DNA from: Isoetes taiwanensis
Taxonomy: Eukaryota > Streptophyta > Lycopodiopsida > Isoetales > Isoetaceae
Length of the DNA stretch: 64,000 nucleotides
Direction: 5' to 3'
Assembly (NCBI GenBank): GCA_021234155.1
Contig: JAJEKV010000298.1
Location: 310,001-374,000 of the forward strand
A model generated the notes under the pieces. That model was not told the origin of the DNA and did not search any database. It saw only the letters and a program-made list of their open reading frames with translations. Below are positions 32,757 to 45,184 of the stretch, in pieces (within the stretch, counting starts at the first letter, position 1; every line of letters starts with the position of its first letter). The position numbers and the translations under genes were made by a program.

Positions 32757-33227
32757 TCACATTTCACTCACCGCAATTTCCACCCTATTATTACCATCAC
32801 CAATAACTAAAATTCCCATATGCCAATCATGTATTGCTCTAGCTTGCAACAACCATGGCCGGCCTAATAATAATGGATAATAACATACACTGGTGGTAGC
32901 TCTCAGAACTACATAGTCCACATAGAACACAAGATATGCAATCATGGTTTTTATGCCTGTAATCATGCCTAAAGGTTTGACTCGCCTCTGATAAGCCATC
33001 CTTACTCTAGAATAAATAAGAGAAGGTGCATGTAAGTCTAATCTTCGAAGAGTTTCTTCTGGCATAATGTTAACCCCAGACCCTCCATCAACCATAGCAG
33101 AATTGAGCCCTACCTCCCCTATAACAACATGCACAGATGTGGATTCCATATTGAACAAAGAGAGCCATAAGGAATTAAAGATACATTCTTTTGCAATCGT
33201 AAAGCCGCAGCCACTTCCTTTCGGCAT
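32757..33227 (-). pseudogene. Gypsy aspartic protease region
   Basis: The open frame carries NSAMVDGGSGVNIMPEETLRRL, the retropepsin active site of Athila/Tat-type elements with DGG in place of DTG/DLG, then LLGRPWLLQARAIHDW, the second conserved strand. Length and order fit a protease placed between zinc knuckle and RT. The frame is intact here but the rest of pol is broken. Confidence 0.85.
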
Positions 33228-33519
33228 GGAGGGGATAAGGACAATAATTGCGCAAAGGTGATAGTGGGCCTGATATTACCTAGATCGGCCAATATATCAT
33301 AAGTAGGCATGTTTCTAGAGAGTTTCAAAATTTTCTTATATTTCCTTTTACTCCTTGCTAGTTTCCTAGGTTACTTTCTCGACTCTTCCTCATTTACAAG
33401 GGGTAAATTTCCAATATCCATAATGCCTTTCAGTTCTTCAATTGTAGGGGTGTCATGCAAGGTCTCCTTGGGAGTGTCTCGGGTTTTCCCTAATCCTAAG
33501 AATTCAGGTGTTTTAAATC

Positions 33520-33801
33520 TCACAATCTACTCTTCCTCTGATTACTCGGATTTATTTGCATTTGATAGCTAGGACATGTTACCTCCTCTATTGGCTCACA
33601 CAAATTAGAGTCAAGGGTTGTTTCTTTCCCCTTAGACCCTTTATCTGCAGAATGTGATGGCAATACATGAGGAAATCTATCTTGTGAGTGTGAACCCTGA
33701 GTATTACAGATGCCACATACAGGTTCAAAGCCTACTTCTTTTTGTGGATTGGGCCAATTAGTAGCTATGTTGCCAACTTCATGGCACCTATAACATGTCA
33801 C
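33520..33801 (-). pseudogene. Zinc-knuckle part of gag with lost ligands
   Basis: CYRCHEVGNIATNW aligns to the CX2CX4HX4C knuckle, but the His is Asn and the last Cys is Trp. A second Cys pair follows (CGICNTQGSH). The loss of two zinc ligands is a sign of decay. Confidence 0.75.
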
Positions 33802-34002
33802 TTGCCGTTGAGGCCTTGTCGGTCTTGGTGATGGTCTTAAAGATCAATTGTTTGCATCCTTTCTATTTTGCATAGAAGGGTCAGCCACATAAACAAGTAT
33901 TAATCGTGGACTGTCTTTTGCATTTGTCTGGATATAATAACTAGGGACACTAGAAGGTTGCATGAATGGCCTTATATTAGTTCTAGGCCCATTACCTCGC
34001 TG

Positions 34003-34770
34003 CTAAAAATAACATTCATCATCTGTGTGACTAATTCTTCTACAATGATTAACATTTTCTAGGATTAGTGAAGGGACATTCATTTGAAAAATGGCCATAA
34101 CCTTGGCATTTGACACACCATACATTCTTTTGGGATCTAGGTTGTAAATTCCTCCATCTTGAGAGGGTTGCTTAACATGCTTAGTTTTCAAAGCTTCATC
34201 GATGGCTTTCTTAATAGTTGCCTGAATACCCAAGGTAGAAAGTTGATTTTGAGATATTTGTGATTGTGACAACCCTCCAGGAGTTGTACCATATGGCATC
34301 CTACTATAATCAATTAATTTTGGAGATACATAATGAGCATCTATATCTGGCACGTTAGGTTTAATACTTTGGACTACTGGGGCATATAAGCTAGGAATAC
34401 CTTGCATAGAGGAGTTCATTCCTGCCTATTCCAGTTGAGATGCAATTTTAATGGCTAGTTCTAAGGTAGTAGATGATTGCAATTTTATAAAAAAACTCAT
34501 ATGCTTAGGCAGCCCTTTTGTAAACCATTGAATCTGATACTCTACATCAGGAAGTTAAGGCTTTTTACCTAGAAGTCTACGAAATCTATTCACATAACTT
34601 TGAACAGACTCCTCTGGCCATATAGCAAAATCTTGTAGTTCATCATCTAGCCTATCTACAAAACCTGCTGGCCTAAAATTTTCTAAGAAGGCATCTTCCA
34701 ACTCCTTCCAAGTTGTATAAATTGTGCTCTTCAATGAGTGATAATACCATTTAGAAGCTCGTAAAGTCAA
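34003..34770 (-). pseudogene. Gag core of the reverse-strand gypsy element
   Basis: The block 34770-34555 shows the retrotransposon-gag pattern: ASKWYYHSL, TTWKELEDAFLENFRP, EESVQSYVNRFRRL. A following frame (34419-34003) is the linker toward the zinc knuckle. Stops near 34550, 34430 and 34010 separate them. Confidence 0.8.
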
Positions 34771-34965
34771 TGTGGCTAGAAACCACCTTAGTCTCTCTAT
34801 GTTGGTGTTTTCCTAGTTTGCCTTGCTCACAGTTAGGAAATGGCTTATATGTGCGTCTGGATCCACCAACATGACCCCAAAAAAACTATAATGCATACGC
34901 GTAGATTTTGCTGGTATTGGTTGTTATATTCTATAAAATTTGGCTTTGCATGTGAAACAGATTCC

Positions 34966-36185
34966 TTAAATAGAATAGAATATGTTTTTATCGTCTACAG
35001 AGACCAATTGGCCTATGGGACCCAAAAAGAGAGAGCAGCAAGCGTATTACTTCCAGGATTAAAAAACCCCTGCCCCGAAGGGTTTTCGAGGGAAAAACCT
35101 TAGCAGTAATAAGAATGCTGGTATACTATACAATCGTATATGACAATTCAATGCTGTACCAGAGGACACAACTGACTCCGTGTATCTAGAACCTCCTGGA
35201 AGTATGATCCCAACAAGCCCACGGAGGCTGTTTCAACAGCTCATGCAGGGGCTGGTGAGGCACAATTAACTGAACATATCATGCCGGGATATGATCGAAC
35301 ATTGGGAGGCCAGAAGGGCATGACATTCATCCTCAATGACGGCCTGTTAACAACATCGACAGATCCTGTCCTCATGTGGCTCCCGAGTCCATCGCCCCAT
35401 CTCAATGCGGAGGCGGTGTGCACCCATGCAAATGGAAGCTAAAAGTCTGCGCTTCTTCGTGGGCAAATGAGTGCGCAAATAGTGTTGTGGGCCTCTTGTG
35501 GGCACGGGGTTGACTTCACACCAGTGCGCCATTTTGGCATCGTGGCCAGGCATCTGCATCCCAGAGCTTGGCAAGGAAGCTAGCATCTAGATACTGCCGC
35601 AATGCATTGTGCTCTTTTTTTGTCCGTACCTACTCACATCTGTATGTCTGCACATTCCAACGTGAGAACCACTGAGCTTGCTTGTCCTTCCAGCAGGCTT
35701 TGAGGCACTGTGGACCCATTGCTACTGCCAATGCAAGGTTGGGCAATCGAGCATCACCCATACCAACTACCTTCTGAAAGTAAATGATATGGCGTTTCAG
35801 TGCAACCCTTTGAAGGGGTAGAAAACCTGTCTCCTGGAGCAGGATCTGACATGGAACTATAGATTTCACCCCAAGTGCCCGTGCTAAGAAGGCCTTCTGT
35901 ACCTGCTCCAGATCATTCCAGGTGGTGAGGGATATCACCGGACCCCATACCTCTTCCCCATATAGGAGAACCGGCTCGACCAAGGCCTTGAACAGGTGTG
36001 ACTGGTGGCCCCAGGCATACAACTCTACCTTGTGGCTATTGCTCTGCATGGCATATAGTGCTTTTTAGCATGTTGTGACAAGCAACCTGATGGAAGCATC
36101 CCACTGTGTGGTAGTAGAAAACTCGATCCCTAAATACTTATAGAAAGAAGCTACCTCTACATCTTGTCCCTGGTAAGTGAATCTT
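34966..36185 (-). mobile_element. LINE fragment B (3' end) inserted in the gag gene
   Basis: The reverse-strand frame 36049-35630 encodes the C-terminal part of a LINE reverse transcriptase: FKALVEPVLLYGEEVWG, QKAFLARALGVKSIV, LLQETGFLPLQRVAL and RLPNLALA. Upstream to about 36185 KYLGIEFS is readable. Toward the 3' end a zinc-finger-like region (RICRCC, DECHALL) follows. It ends in GTCTCTGTAGACGATAAAAA then a short TTCTA tail (34966-34983). It is homologous to LINE A at 1820-2835 and less decayed. It separates two pieces of gag (36290-36180 and 34830-34555), so it inserted there. Confidence 0.85.
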
Positions 36186-37190
36186 CCTCCTCTTTCAACT
36201 TACGTGCTATCTCCCTTGTTACAGTTCTTTCCTGTCTCAATTGAGCCTGATGCTCTCTTTGTTCTTTAGCTAGTGAGGGATAAATACATCATAGGTATAC
36301 TATGGGTGGCAAGTCTCATCTATGACAGTGGCGCTCTCGCTCTTTTGTTTAGTCCTACCTAGTCTTGCTCCCAAATTCTCACTAATCTTGTCATTTATAT
36401 CAAGATTTGCAGTAGATAGGAAATAGCATTTTCTTTTTCACAGTTCTAGGGTGCAAGGTTTATGCATCGAGTTAATCCCGCTTTCACAAGCCCAGTCCAC
36501 GCGAAGCCACCAAACATGTAAAGGGTTTTCGTGTGTGTAGGAATAATATAGCCAGCAAATAATTTATGATTTCTACACAAGGTGTTGAACTCTGGAATCC
36601 AAATATGCAGCACTAAGGATTTAAATTTTTAAACTATACTATGAATAACAGACAATATAATAATGAATCAGAGTTATGATCATCGCATAAGATCTGGATA
36701 CACAAGATATTCTAAATATTTATCTCATAAATAAGCCATAATCACAGGAAGTCATATTCATAGTTTAGGGTTGAACAACAAAACATGTAACATAATTATC
36801 TCTGAATAGCCATAATCAACCTACAGAATTACAGAGATGTTCTAGCAAAGTTCTCATCTATGCTCTGGAATAAGGGTCGGACCTGCTAAATCCCTTGAAT
36901 CCTTGGTCACTTGGTCCGATGCTTCTGCTTCTGTAATTGGATTTGTTGCCCGCCCTGAACTCTGGCCTCGAATGCTCTGATCCACTGCCTGCTCTCCTCC
37001 AGAATGATCCAACAATCTGCTGCTCCGGAATGCCCTGAATTGAATGCCCTGTTCTGTTGCTGACTTCGTAGTTCGTTCTTCCTGCTCGAGATGAAGTTCG
37101 ATGCCCTATTCCTTCTCCTAACCTTCGTGTCTTTTCCCATTCAAAAGAGGGCTTTTGCTCCTAGCCCTTAGATCCATCCTCTTTCAATAT
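36186..37190 (-). repeat. Probable 5' leader/LTR and gag N-terminus of the reverse-strand gypsy remnant
   Basis: At 36290-36186 the reverse strand reads a charged helix (TKEQREHQAQLRQER, REIARKLKEEEDS) that fits the start of gag. Beyond about 36500 it is non-coding and LTR-like, but no TG...CA borders or PBS could be fixed. The reverse-strand frame at 37140-36907 (KVRRRNRASNF) overlaps this area and is probably incidental. Confidence 0.4.
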
Positions 37191-39589
37191 CCTCCCTTAA
37201 ATTAAATAACTATACTTTTTCCTTAGCTTCCCATATTTTCCACTTAACCCCATATTTTCAACCATGATAAAAAATAATTCTTCAAGTTTATATCTTCAAG
37301 TAACATTCAAATATGATAATATGACTAGTTTTGCACAACTTACAAAGGTAAAATCACATGGCATTGCTCTCATAATCACTATTTCACCCAAAATGCACAA
37401 ATATAGACACTTTATATCTTCTCCATGCATGTTTAGGAGGACAGTCCTTGTAAGGAGTGAATGGGACCACTAAACTGTACAAAGAAATGGCAGCATCAGC
37501 ATCACAAGCAAACTTTCAAAAAGTAATCAATTGTATATTTATTAACAAGATACTCACCTTGTTTTATCATCACCACATTCTATGTCAGAGGCTGCTGCTT
37601 CTGCATCTTTTGTGGACTACTACACCTTGTTTGCTATCACATCAACCACTCAGTCGTTGTCTTCTTTTGTTGGTCCTGGTTCTTGTTCTGGTTTGATTTC
37701 CTTTACAACCTGTGATCTTGTCCTCTTTCTTGGTGGTGGTTGCAGATCTGGGGTTCCAGATTTCATAAATTTCATGAAGAGAAATCTTTGTAATATGGAA
37801 CTGAGGACGTGATTAGGATGAAGAAGCATCTACAAAAATGGGAACCTGGATAGAAGTACGAACAGGAAATACACCAGGATCCAGAAGAGAAAGAGGTGTA
37901 GGATTAAGATCAGGATCAAAGGCATAGATAGAAACGAAAATGGGAACATGAACAGAGTCATATATACGGATTGGGACATCATAGACAAAACATGAACTGA
38001 GGCAGAGATGGAAACAAGATCAAGACGTCGAGCAGAAAACACAGACACAGGCAGAATCAGGAACCAATGATAGTGCATGAACTGGATTAGGCATTGGATC
38101 AGAGACAAGGACTACAAATGAACTGGGACTAGAGCTGAAACTAGTAAATAGGAATGATCTAGGCGCCAGTCTACCTATGGATTATACCATTGAAGCATGT
38201 GGTCTAGCAATGAGATTGAAGAAAATGCTACAAGAAGCTCACACGAACATAACCCAAAAAGGTACAGTACATACTGTGACTATGCCCGAAGAGATCTCAC
38301 GTTCAATCACCCCATTAGAACTAGGATGCTCGAGCATGATTCTGGGGATGATATGCACAGAAACAAATGCACTATCCATAAAATAAGCATTCCCATCACT
38401 ATCGAGCTACGTCAAAACGTTGAACTTCCCAACCTCTGACTACAATAAATAGAAATCACAAATTCTTTACTGACCTTATTAGAAGGAATAAACCCTTCAT
38501 CAGGTGTGGAAGGAGTGACAACTATCGGCTAGCCAGCGAGAGAACCTATGGAAAAAACATATCATGTCGTTATTATGTTCTACTTCTGTGGCAAAAAATC
38601 AATAACATTAACATAATGCACTTGAAGAGCTTCAAGTCGCATCACGAGAAAGTTGATATGGTAAAGATCTCAACCAAGAAACAATGACAAGAATTACCAA
38701 AATGGAATATTCAAGAACAAGAAACTTCTGTTAGGAATAAAAAGGCAGCTTCATCTATCTTACATAAATGAATTTTGAATATGGATAAGACATGCACTTA
38801 CCTAGAGCTGCAATTCCCAAAAACCCACTTCCAAAGCAAGACCATTATGGGCCATCAAGGATTCTATTTTCATTCCATAATCCAGGTTTTGCAATTTCTT
38901 AGATTCCCTTACAAGACAATAACTCTGATGTCGCATAACCTCTGCAACATGAATTGCATTTTCCAGTTTTCCAAATCCACCTAGAGATTTAAAGAACCGC
39001 ACCATAACGTTGTGCAACAAAACATATGGAAGTAGTTGTTCTTTAACAACTATTGTGGAGAGTGTTGAACTACCCTAACATGGTTATGAAGAAGCAATTT
39101 AACAACAGAAAAACAATGACAAAGCAAAAGCAAGAAGGGAAATCTTTAAACCTAATTAATATAAGCATTTGAAGTTGAAGCAAACAACGTTGATACTATA
39201 GCTTCCATGGCCAAGGTCATCGCCCATGTTTCCCCATGTCATAGTGAATCAAAACATGCTCATCAAACTTGAACTTCAAAATGGGGGATTGCACAGACTT
39301 GTGTTCCTTCTATCGAAAAGGTTATCCCAGCAAAATGTCCAAGCAACGCTATTCCATGCCATTGCTCATGATATTACTAGGTCTACTTCTAATAAGCACC
39401 ACAAGTTTGGAAGATCTGGCACCTGTTCGATTGAGCATGGTTTGAAATATTCGATTATCTGGAATCTTCCCGTCATTCCTTCAGATTGAGATGCTTCTAT
39501 CTCAGATTGACTAAGGCGGTGCGGTTAGGGTTAGTTCACACACCAAGACAAAGAACAATGGCGTATCGAGAGTTTAGGTGTAAGAGTAG
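37191..39589 (-). pseudogene. Decayed exon-like fragments of an unrecognised reverse-strand gene
   Basis: Several reverse-strand segments look like exons with consensus donors. The 39020-38815 segment (VMVRFFKSLGGFGKLENAIHVA) ends at CTAG|GTAAGTGC. A segment near 38545-38480 (VVTPSTPDEGFIPSNK) ends at AAG|GTCAGT. The next starts after a TAG acceptor near 38440 (SEVGKFNVLT, stop, then DSDGNAYFMDSAFVSVHIIP). One ending near 37555 (PPPRKRTRSQVVKEIKPEQE, later KDAEAAASDIECGDD) meets AAG|GTGAGT. In-frame stops in most pieces mark a pseudogene. I do not recognise the protein; the basic stretch suggests a nuclear one. On the plus strand 39200-39490 the frame NVQATLFHAIAHDIT faintly resembles an armadillo repeat. 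Confidence 0.4.
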
Positions 39590-39700
39590 GTTTGAGATCC
39601 ACAAGATATCCTAGGTATATTCCAGCATATACCTAAGATATGCCAAAAGCCCACATAAACAAGGGTTTGCCCCCCTAGGGGCAACCCAAAAATTAACGAA
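39590..39700 (+). repeat. Dispersed repeat fragment shared with 1700-1810
   Basis: GTATATTCCAGCATATAC, CCCACATAAACAAGGGTTTGCC and CCCCTAGGGGCAACCC match the reverse complement of about 1700-1790. Probably the edge of an LTR or MITE family. Confidence 0.55.
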
Positions 39701-40853
39701 TTGGACTTTGTCCTACTATTTTTTGAAGAGTAGGATTTTGTCTACTCTTTTTATAGGCAGGAGGATTTTTTTAATATGTAAATTTATTTATTATAACTTA
39801 TCATATACATAGAAATTCATCTTTAGAATATTAGCCAAAAAGTTAGATTACCCTTTTCTTTACATCTGAATATATAAATCAATTTTTTTCATTTTCGGCC
39901 ATCTTCCCCTTTCCGACCTCTTCCCTGTACGTGGGCAGGAACATAATAGGCAGATAGAACCACCGACAAGAGAAAGAGAGAGAAGGCAACCACTTCCTGT
40001 CCCCTTTCGTCCATGGCCATGGTCGAATAACTGCCAGGCGAGCCATTCAAGTTCCAAACACAACCGAGAGGTACACAAAGTTTCCAATTTTTTTTATTCT
40101 TTTCGAGTTCAAGTTTTTCAATGGGAAAAAAGAAAAAGGACATGGACAAGCAAAGACACATTCATTTATACTTAATCAAAACATTGCGTTTTTATGTATA
40201 AGATTTCATCATCTTTGCGGGATTTTTTGTTCTAAGGAAAATGGACTTTGTCCTACTATTTTTGTGTTGGATTGAACACGTCCTTGCTGAAATTTGAGAT
40301 ATCCTATTTATCTATAACTAAAAGGATTTTTTATTTTTGTTTACCTCACTTTTCATAAAATTTAGAACGCTGAACACAATGCATGCTTCGGAATAGAAGA
40401 ATTTAGAAGAATTTTGGGCCACTTGGAAATAATAATGCAGCTAAGCATTTCAATTCCAGGAAGTACCAACTTTGGATGTATGCCAGGTCCTCAGCATATG
40501 AAAGTACGAAGAAGTTAAAAAAATGAAGGCTCCAAGAATATAGGGACTTTTTTAACTACGAAAAAAATGGCAAAGGGAGGAAATGCGGCCACTTGAGGAC
40601 AAAGCAAATGTCAAAGGGGAGCCTCATAATAGGAATTTAGTGGACTTTTGGGAACGAACAAACAACCCTATAAGTTCCACCGACACGTGGCATAAAGGAA
40701 AACCGCGTTACCTGAGGCTACTACACCGTCCGAAGGTGCTTATAAGAACACTGCAACTGCTTGCTCGTTTTGGAGCAGAGCGAGAAAAAAGTGAAGAGCT
40801 CACTACTTACTTCTTACTCCTATTTTCAGCATACCCTTTTGAATTTGCCGCTC
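39701..40853 (+). other. Upstream region of the first phytosulfokine-like gene
   Basis: No gene. The phrase GGACTTTGTCCTACTATTTTT occurs at about 39700 and again at about 40241, a 20-base duplication 540 bases apart. A TATAAG at 40741-40746 is a plausible core promoter for the gene at 40854. Confidence 0.45.
40741..40746 (+). promoter_or_regulatory. Candidate TATA box of the first peptide gene
   Basis: TATAAG, 108 bases before the ATG, in a GC-richer stretch; a start near 40770 would give a leader of about 80 bases. Sequence-only guess. Confidence 0.35.
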
Positions 40854-41419
40854 ATGTCTAGTACACGGCCCCTTCAAATCGCCTTGCTTTTCCTCTTCAT
40901 CTCCACCCTTTTCTTCGCACATACAATGGCGGCCAGACCACTTTCAGGTCCTTACCCATGCCATTTTTGTTTTTTGGGTTGTTTCGATCTTGCTATTTCT
41001 GAACTGGGTTTCATTTTCTGAGTCCATAGATTCCAAATTTAGCTCAATACAGCAAAGTTGAATTCGTGAATATATTCTAAGTTAGCACTTAGCAAAGTGT
41101 TCGTTTCTTTGATTCGCACCAATTTTTTTTGTGCATTAAATCTCACCTGACATCTTTTGTGCGGACAGATGCCACTCCAAATGAAGTTTCTAATTTGGTT
41201 GCTGCAGAAGAAGTGTCCAAGTCCAAAGCACAGGTAGCTTGTGTGCTTTTTTCTTTCATACAAGAGTACCAGAGCCATTTAAAGAGCTAGTTTTTGCATT
41301 TATTTTGGTATTGACTTGACAAACTGTGTTTGCAGGAAGAAGAATCCAGCCTGAAATGTGGTGCAGATTGCAGGCGTGATCTTGCAGATGTGGATTACAT
41401 ATATCATGTTAACCCTTAA
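40854..41419 (+). CDS. Phytosulfokine-like peptide precursor 1 (three exons, YIYHV)
   Basis: Exons 40854-40947, 41169-41233 and 41336-41419, with GT/AG introns in phases 1 and 0, give an 80-residue precursor. Residues 1-27 are a signal peptide (MSSTRPLQIALLFLFIST, ending HTMA). A short acidic/basic propeptide follows, then the C-terminus LKCGADCRRDLADVDYIYHV and NP. This matches the phytosulfokine layout: two Cys, CxRR-like basic pair, L, and the acidic residue plus YIY core sulfated at both tyrosines by TPST. In the known family the hormone is YIYTQ after an Asp; here positions 4-5 are His-Val. The product would be secreted, sulfated and trimmed by subtilases to signal through PSKR-type receptor kinases. 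Shared intron positions with the gene at 54372 show paralogy. Expected family length is about 75-110 residues. Function as a hormone is inferred. Confidence 0.85.
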
Positions 41420-44371
41420 CAATGCAGAATTTTTACACATTCTGACAGTGGCAAAACGTGTATATATTCCACAGACCCTGAAGAAGGCACACACGATTTC
41501 AAGCTTGGATTGAGATTTGAGTAAAATTTAGTGTGACATCTCAATACTTATTGTAATCGGAAGAACCATATATGTTAAAAGAGTGTACTTTACCAATACA
41601 AAGGCCATTTCTGGCTATTTCATGTCTGAAACTGGCTCAGTTTTGTCCCGCTCGGTTTTATCTAATATAATGGCTAGTTATTCTGTCTCTTCTGTTTGGC
41701 TTGTTTCTGTTCGATGGTGTTATAAGACACTGTTGTTAATTAAGCGTTCCTTGAAGATTCTTGCTTATCTTTGTAGATATGCTCAGAGATGTATGAAAAG
41801 GATATATATAAGGAAAATTATAGACAACCATCTTGTGCAAGGGATATATGGAAGAATCATCACTTTCTCATCTTTTCTGCAAAAGGGGATTGATTCCAAA
41901 ACCAATATTTACGATAGCGTGTTGAATGAGCAATAGGTCAAATGTTTGAATGGACCAAACCAAAAGCAGGGGATGATGTTGCAAATGTGCTGGACTGCTG
42001 ATTCTGAGAAACAAGAGAAGAATCTCTGCCATAGCTACAGAGCACAAAACTCAAACAGCTCTATTTCTTTGTTGGATGTATCCAGTGAAAACAAGCTATA
42101 AGATGTTGAAGGCTTATTGAAAATGTTGAACAGTTATTGGTTTTTTGATTTTGGTTCTTTGCTATGATTTTACATATTAATGAGGGTTCAGGTTATGGTT
42201 TCTCTGCCATGGTCATATAGAACAGAGCCTGATGAGCTTTCAGAATATGAAAGATCTGCCATAGCCAGGAACTTAGGGCTAACTCACAGCTACTGCCATA
42301 GCCATAGAGCACAGAGCTTCAGGTGGGTATTCTTCAACTTAAAGCAAAGTTGTGATAGGTCTGAAATTCTGAAAAGCTATGGCTTTCAATCCGTTGATTA
42401 TATCAGCAGCTTACAGCATATGTTGCGCAATCAGATACAAGTTTAACAGTTCCATCACTATTGCCACCATCTCTGCTACCAGATCATTCATTGATTCTGT
42501 TTCTGTGCCCTGGATTCATGAATCTAGGCCGTCATATTTGCCAGATTTTTATCAGTCCTTGAACCCAGAAGGCCCCAGCAGAGTTGACATCCCTAAGTTG
42601 ACATTTCCCAGAAACTTTTTTTTTTTTGTATCATGTGGTCGAATTTGGACTCTTATCTGTTCAGAATCTGAATCATTTATGCCAGTTGGACTTTTGAATT
42701 CCTCGATCAATTGCTCATGATTCATCAGCCAATTAAGGCATTCATCATCAATATCAGACCAAAAGAAACACAAAAAGATCGAGCCATATCAAGGAAAGGA
42801 ATTTCAAAGGCCGACAGAGGCAATGAATACCCCAACACTAAAAACTCTTTATTTGGAGATGGGCAAAACCCACCTACTACATTCTACTGCATTCATCAAA
42901 CAGTACGAATTCAATCTCCAAAAAAAAAACCTTTTCTGGGTTATTTTTTTCAAGGTACCAAAAACTAATCCTGCTTTTGTAGGCTACCGAAGCAAACCAT
43001 TCATTCGAGTGTACCATATTCTGAGTGCTAGAAATTTTACACTGGAGCAAATCAAAAACTGGGGACCCAGGGATAAGAGCGGGTACTGGGTAGGTACCGG
43101 GTAGGATGTTTTCGACCCTGTGTTAAGTGTGCAAGCTCTGGGATCAAAAAATATGCAGACACGCACAAATGGCCTGGGAATCCTACCACCTTGTACCAAC
43201 CTGACTGGACGGATACCATCCTTGACTTTGCTTTTTTGTTTGATAGACATGCCCTGCCTAACTAAGGAAGAAGGACCCTCCCTCTGTTTTTTTTTTCTTT
43301 CCGCCCTGACACCTTAGCACGCTCTCTTTGAGGCCTTGTGTTGTGACCTTTCCCTCGTGTCTTATGCCCTTGCTCGGCTGGCACTTTCTGGTCGGCCCAA
43401 AAACATTTTCCGATGGACATTCCGGCAGCCGGAGACAGCCCTGGGTAGGTACTATGGAAGTCAGCTTAAACATTGGCATTTATATTCCCTCAGTGGAGAC
43501 ATTACCTCCGGTTCGGGCAGCTGTTTGTTTGTTCCAAACAATGTTCCCTTATGGGACGTTCCACATTGGGAAATTTTCCTGCTATTTCTAAACAATACTA
43601 TGAACTTTTGAATTTAAATGGTAGCTTATAAGGGTTCCTCGGTATTTTCCAAACCAAGACGACACTCAAGGAATAAAATATTTTATACACCATCTCACAT
43701 GCCATTTCAAGGCCATAGGACATTTCAAGGTCACCAACATGTTTTAAGGAATAATCTGAACTCAAAATCATGCAGGATTCCTTCCCGTTGATCATACTAC
43801 TATAAAAATACGTCAAAATGACACAGAAAGGACAGAGCGTAAATGACATGTATCTATACAAATGGCTACATATTCTAAATGAGGTGCACCCTGGACTACC
43901 ACAGTCGTCGGATTTGTCGATCCTACGACCCAGATCGTATGTTGGCGCCTCTGGGCACCTCTCGTTTCGCTTATAGTCATTTATGATTGGGGGCGCCTAC
44001 GATTTTGAAATATGAAATACGATTTCGCCTAAGGTTTTGAGGGAATATCAAACCTCTATACGACTTTGCCTAAGATTTTGTAAAATACAGGAGCTCGAAC
44101 CTCTACCAAAATAATTCAATGTCCTAACTAAGTCTACTTTAACCAATATACCTAGTGAGCTAATGCGATTATTTTTTATCTTGAATCTATGTTTTTTTTT
44201 TTTTATAACAAATCATTTGATTGTTTTTTTCAGAAATTGTTATTTTTACATCTATATCAAATACCCTCTGGAACCCCCTGTTATTTTGCTACATATTCTC
44301 ATTAGTGCTCCTCTACAATTTAGAAGAAATTGGATGCACAGAGAAAGAGAGATACCAGATTGAAGAACAAG
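41420..44371. other. Intergenic stretch without a supported gene
   Basis: The first 150 bases are probably the 3' UTR of the peptide gene. Frames at 41583-41936, 42379-42720 and 43120-43610 lack ATG starts, splice context or recognisable domains. The words CCATAGC and GAGCACA recur at 42028-42310 (CTGCCATAGC four times). A T-rich run lies at 42617-42627. Confidence 0.5.
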
Positions 44372-44818
44372 ATGAACAAAGCAGTGGTTGACCGAGAAGA
44401 TGTGAGCATCAGACGCAGGCAAGAAATAGCCAAGCTTATAGTTGATTACTTCAACAAGCTTACCAAGAAGCATTCACCCAAAATCAAGGCGGATGTGATG
44501 AAGAGGGTTGTTTATCACCACGAAATGGAAATCTCAGATCCTGGAATGTCCAGAGTTTTTTCTACCATGCTGCTGGATATGCCTCCTGACTTTGTAACCA
44601 GAGTTTTCTCTACCTACTCTTTTTTGCACCATGCTTTTGTTAAGCATGATAGCATGAAGCATTCTGAAGTATATTTACAATGGAAGCGGAAGTTCTTTGA
44701 GGAAGTATTAGCTAAGCCTAATAATCTCACATTTTTTCAAACTACAGCCATCTTTAAGATGTTCAGGTGGTACTATTTTCCTGATTATTATTGTGTTAAA
44801 TGTAAGAAGGCAGCATAG
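44372..44818 (+). CDS. Orphan basic protein, 148 residues
   Basis: The ATG at 44372 starts a continuous 148-codon frame. The frame extends 14 codons further upstream but without an ATG (a spliced 5' exon is possible; TTTAG and ATTAG acceptor-like sites lie just before). The protein is rich in Lys, Phe, Tyr and Met, and helical (RRRQEIAKLIVDYFNKLTKK, SEVYLQWKRKFFEEVLAK). It ends in YYFPDYYCVKCKKAA with a CxxC-like pair. There is no signal peptide and no domain I know. An internal near-repeat is visible: SRVFSTMLLDMP and TRVFSTYSFLH. A Pol II gene seems likely given its length in AT-rich surroundings, but homologues were not checked. It is convergent with the reverse-strand gene at 45185. Confidence 0.5.
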   Translation: MNKAVVDREDVSIRRRQEIAKLIVDYFNKLTKKHSPKIKADVMKRVVYHHEMEISDPGMSRVFSTMLLDMPPDFVTRVFSTYSFLHHAFVKHDSMKHSEVYLQWKRKFFEEVLAKPNNLTFFQTTAIFKMFRWYYFPDYYCVKCKKAA

Positions 44819-45184
44819 GTCTGGGCCTAAGCGCAATAATTAAAACCTGTACATAATTTGCAGTTTTATAACATAGTTGTTGCATATTTTCCAATTCTGC
44901 TATTCTAAGTATGGCAGTATATAACTTTAGACCTATCACTATTGTAATAGTCAAGTTCAATAGTAATTATCCTTTTTGAAATCATTGTTTTCCATAATAT
45001 AGAGTCAGGAGGCATTGAGGACATAATAGGCTGAGACCAGATAGTTTCTGAGACTGTAATCCACCACTTCAACTGTTTCCTGCTCCAACTATGCGTCAGT
45101 GATGTCTACCTATAAAATGGTCTCCTGAACTACATGGGAAGACAAGTATTCCAATGATGGAATTAGAAATTTCTGCAAAAAATT

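Larger units (their letters stand above)
31656..37190 (-). mobile_element. Reverse-strand Ty3/gypsy remnant (gag to mid-RT), with nested insertions
   Basis: Reading 37190 to 31656: LTR-like leader, gag N-terminal helix (about 36290-36180), LINE insertion (34966-36185), gag core, zinc knuckles, protease, linker and the first half of reverse transcriptase, which is cut off at 31656. A second insertion sits at 32422-32593. The RT style (MDGFSGYNQVLI, MPFGVCNAPA) is nearer to non-chromovirus plant gypsy lineages (Athila/Tat) than to the plus-strand element. Many stops make it inactive. Confidence 0.8.

Noticed and set aside
31656-37190. The reverse-strand gypsy remnant and the 459-bp LTR as one element
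   Set aside because: The leader at 36500-37190 does not resemble the 28508-28966 LTR, so a single deleted element is not supported.
41583-41936. 117-codon plus-strand frame after the first peptide gene
   Set aside because: No ATG at its start, overlaps the likely 3' UTR, no domain or splice logic.
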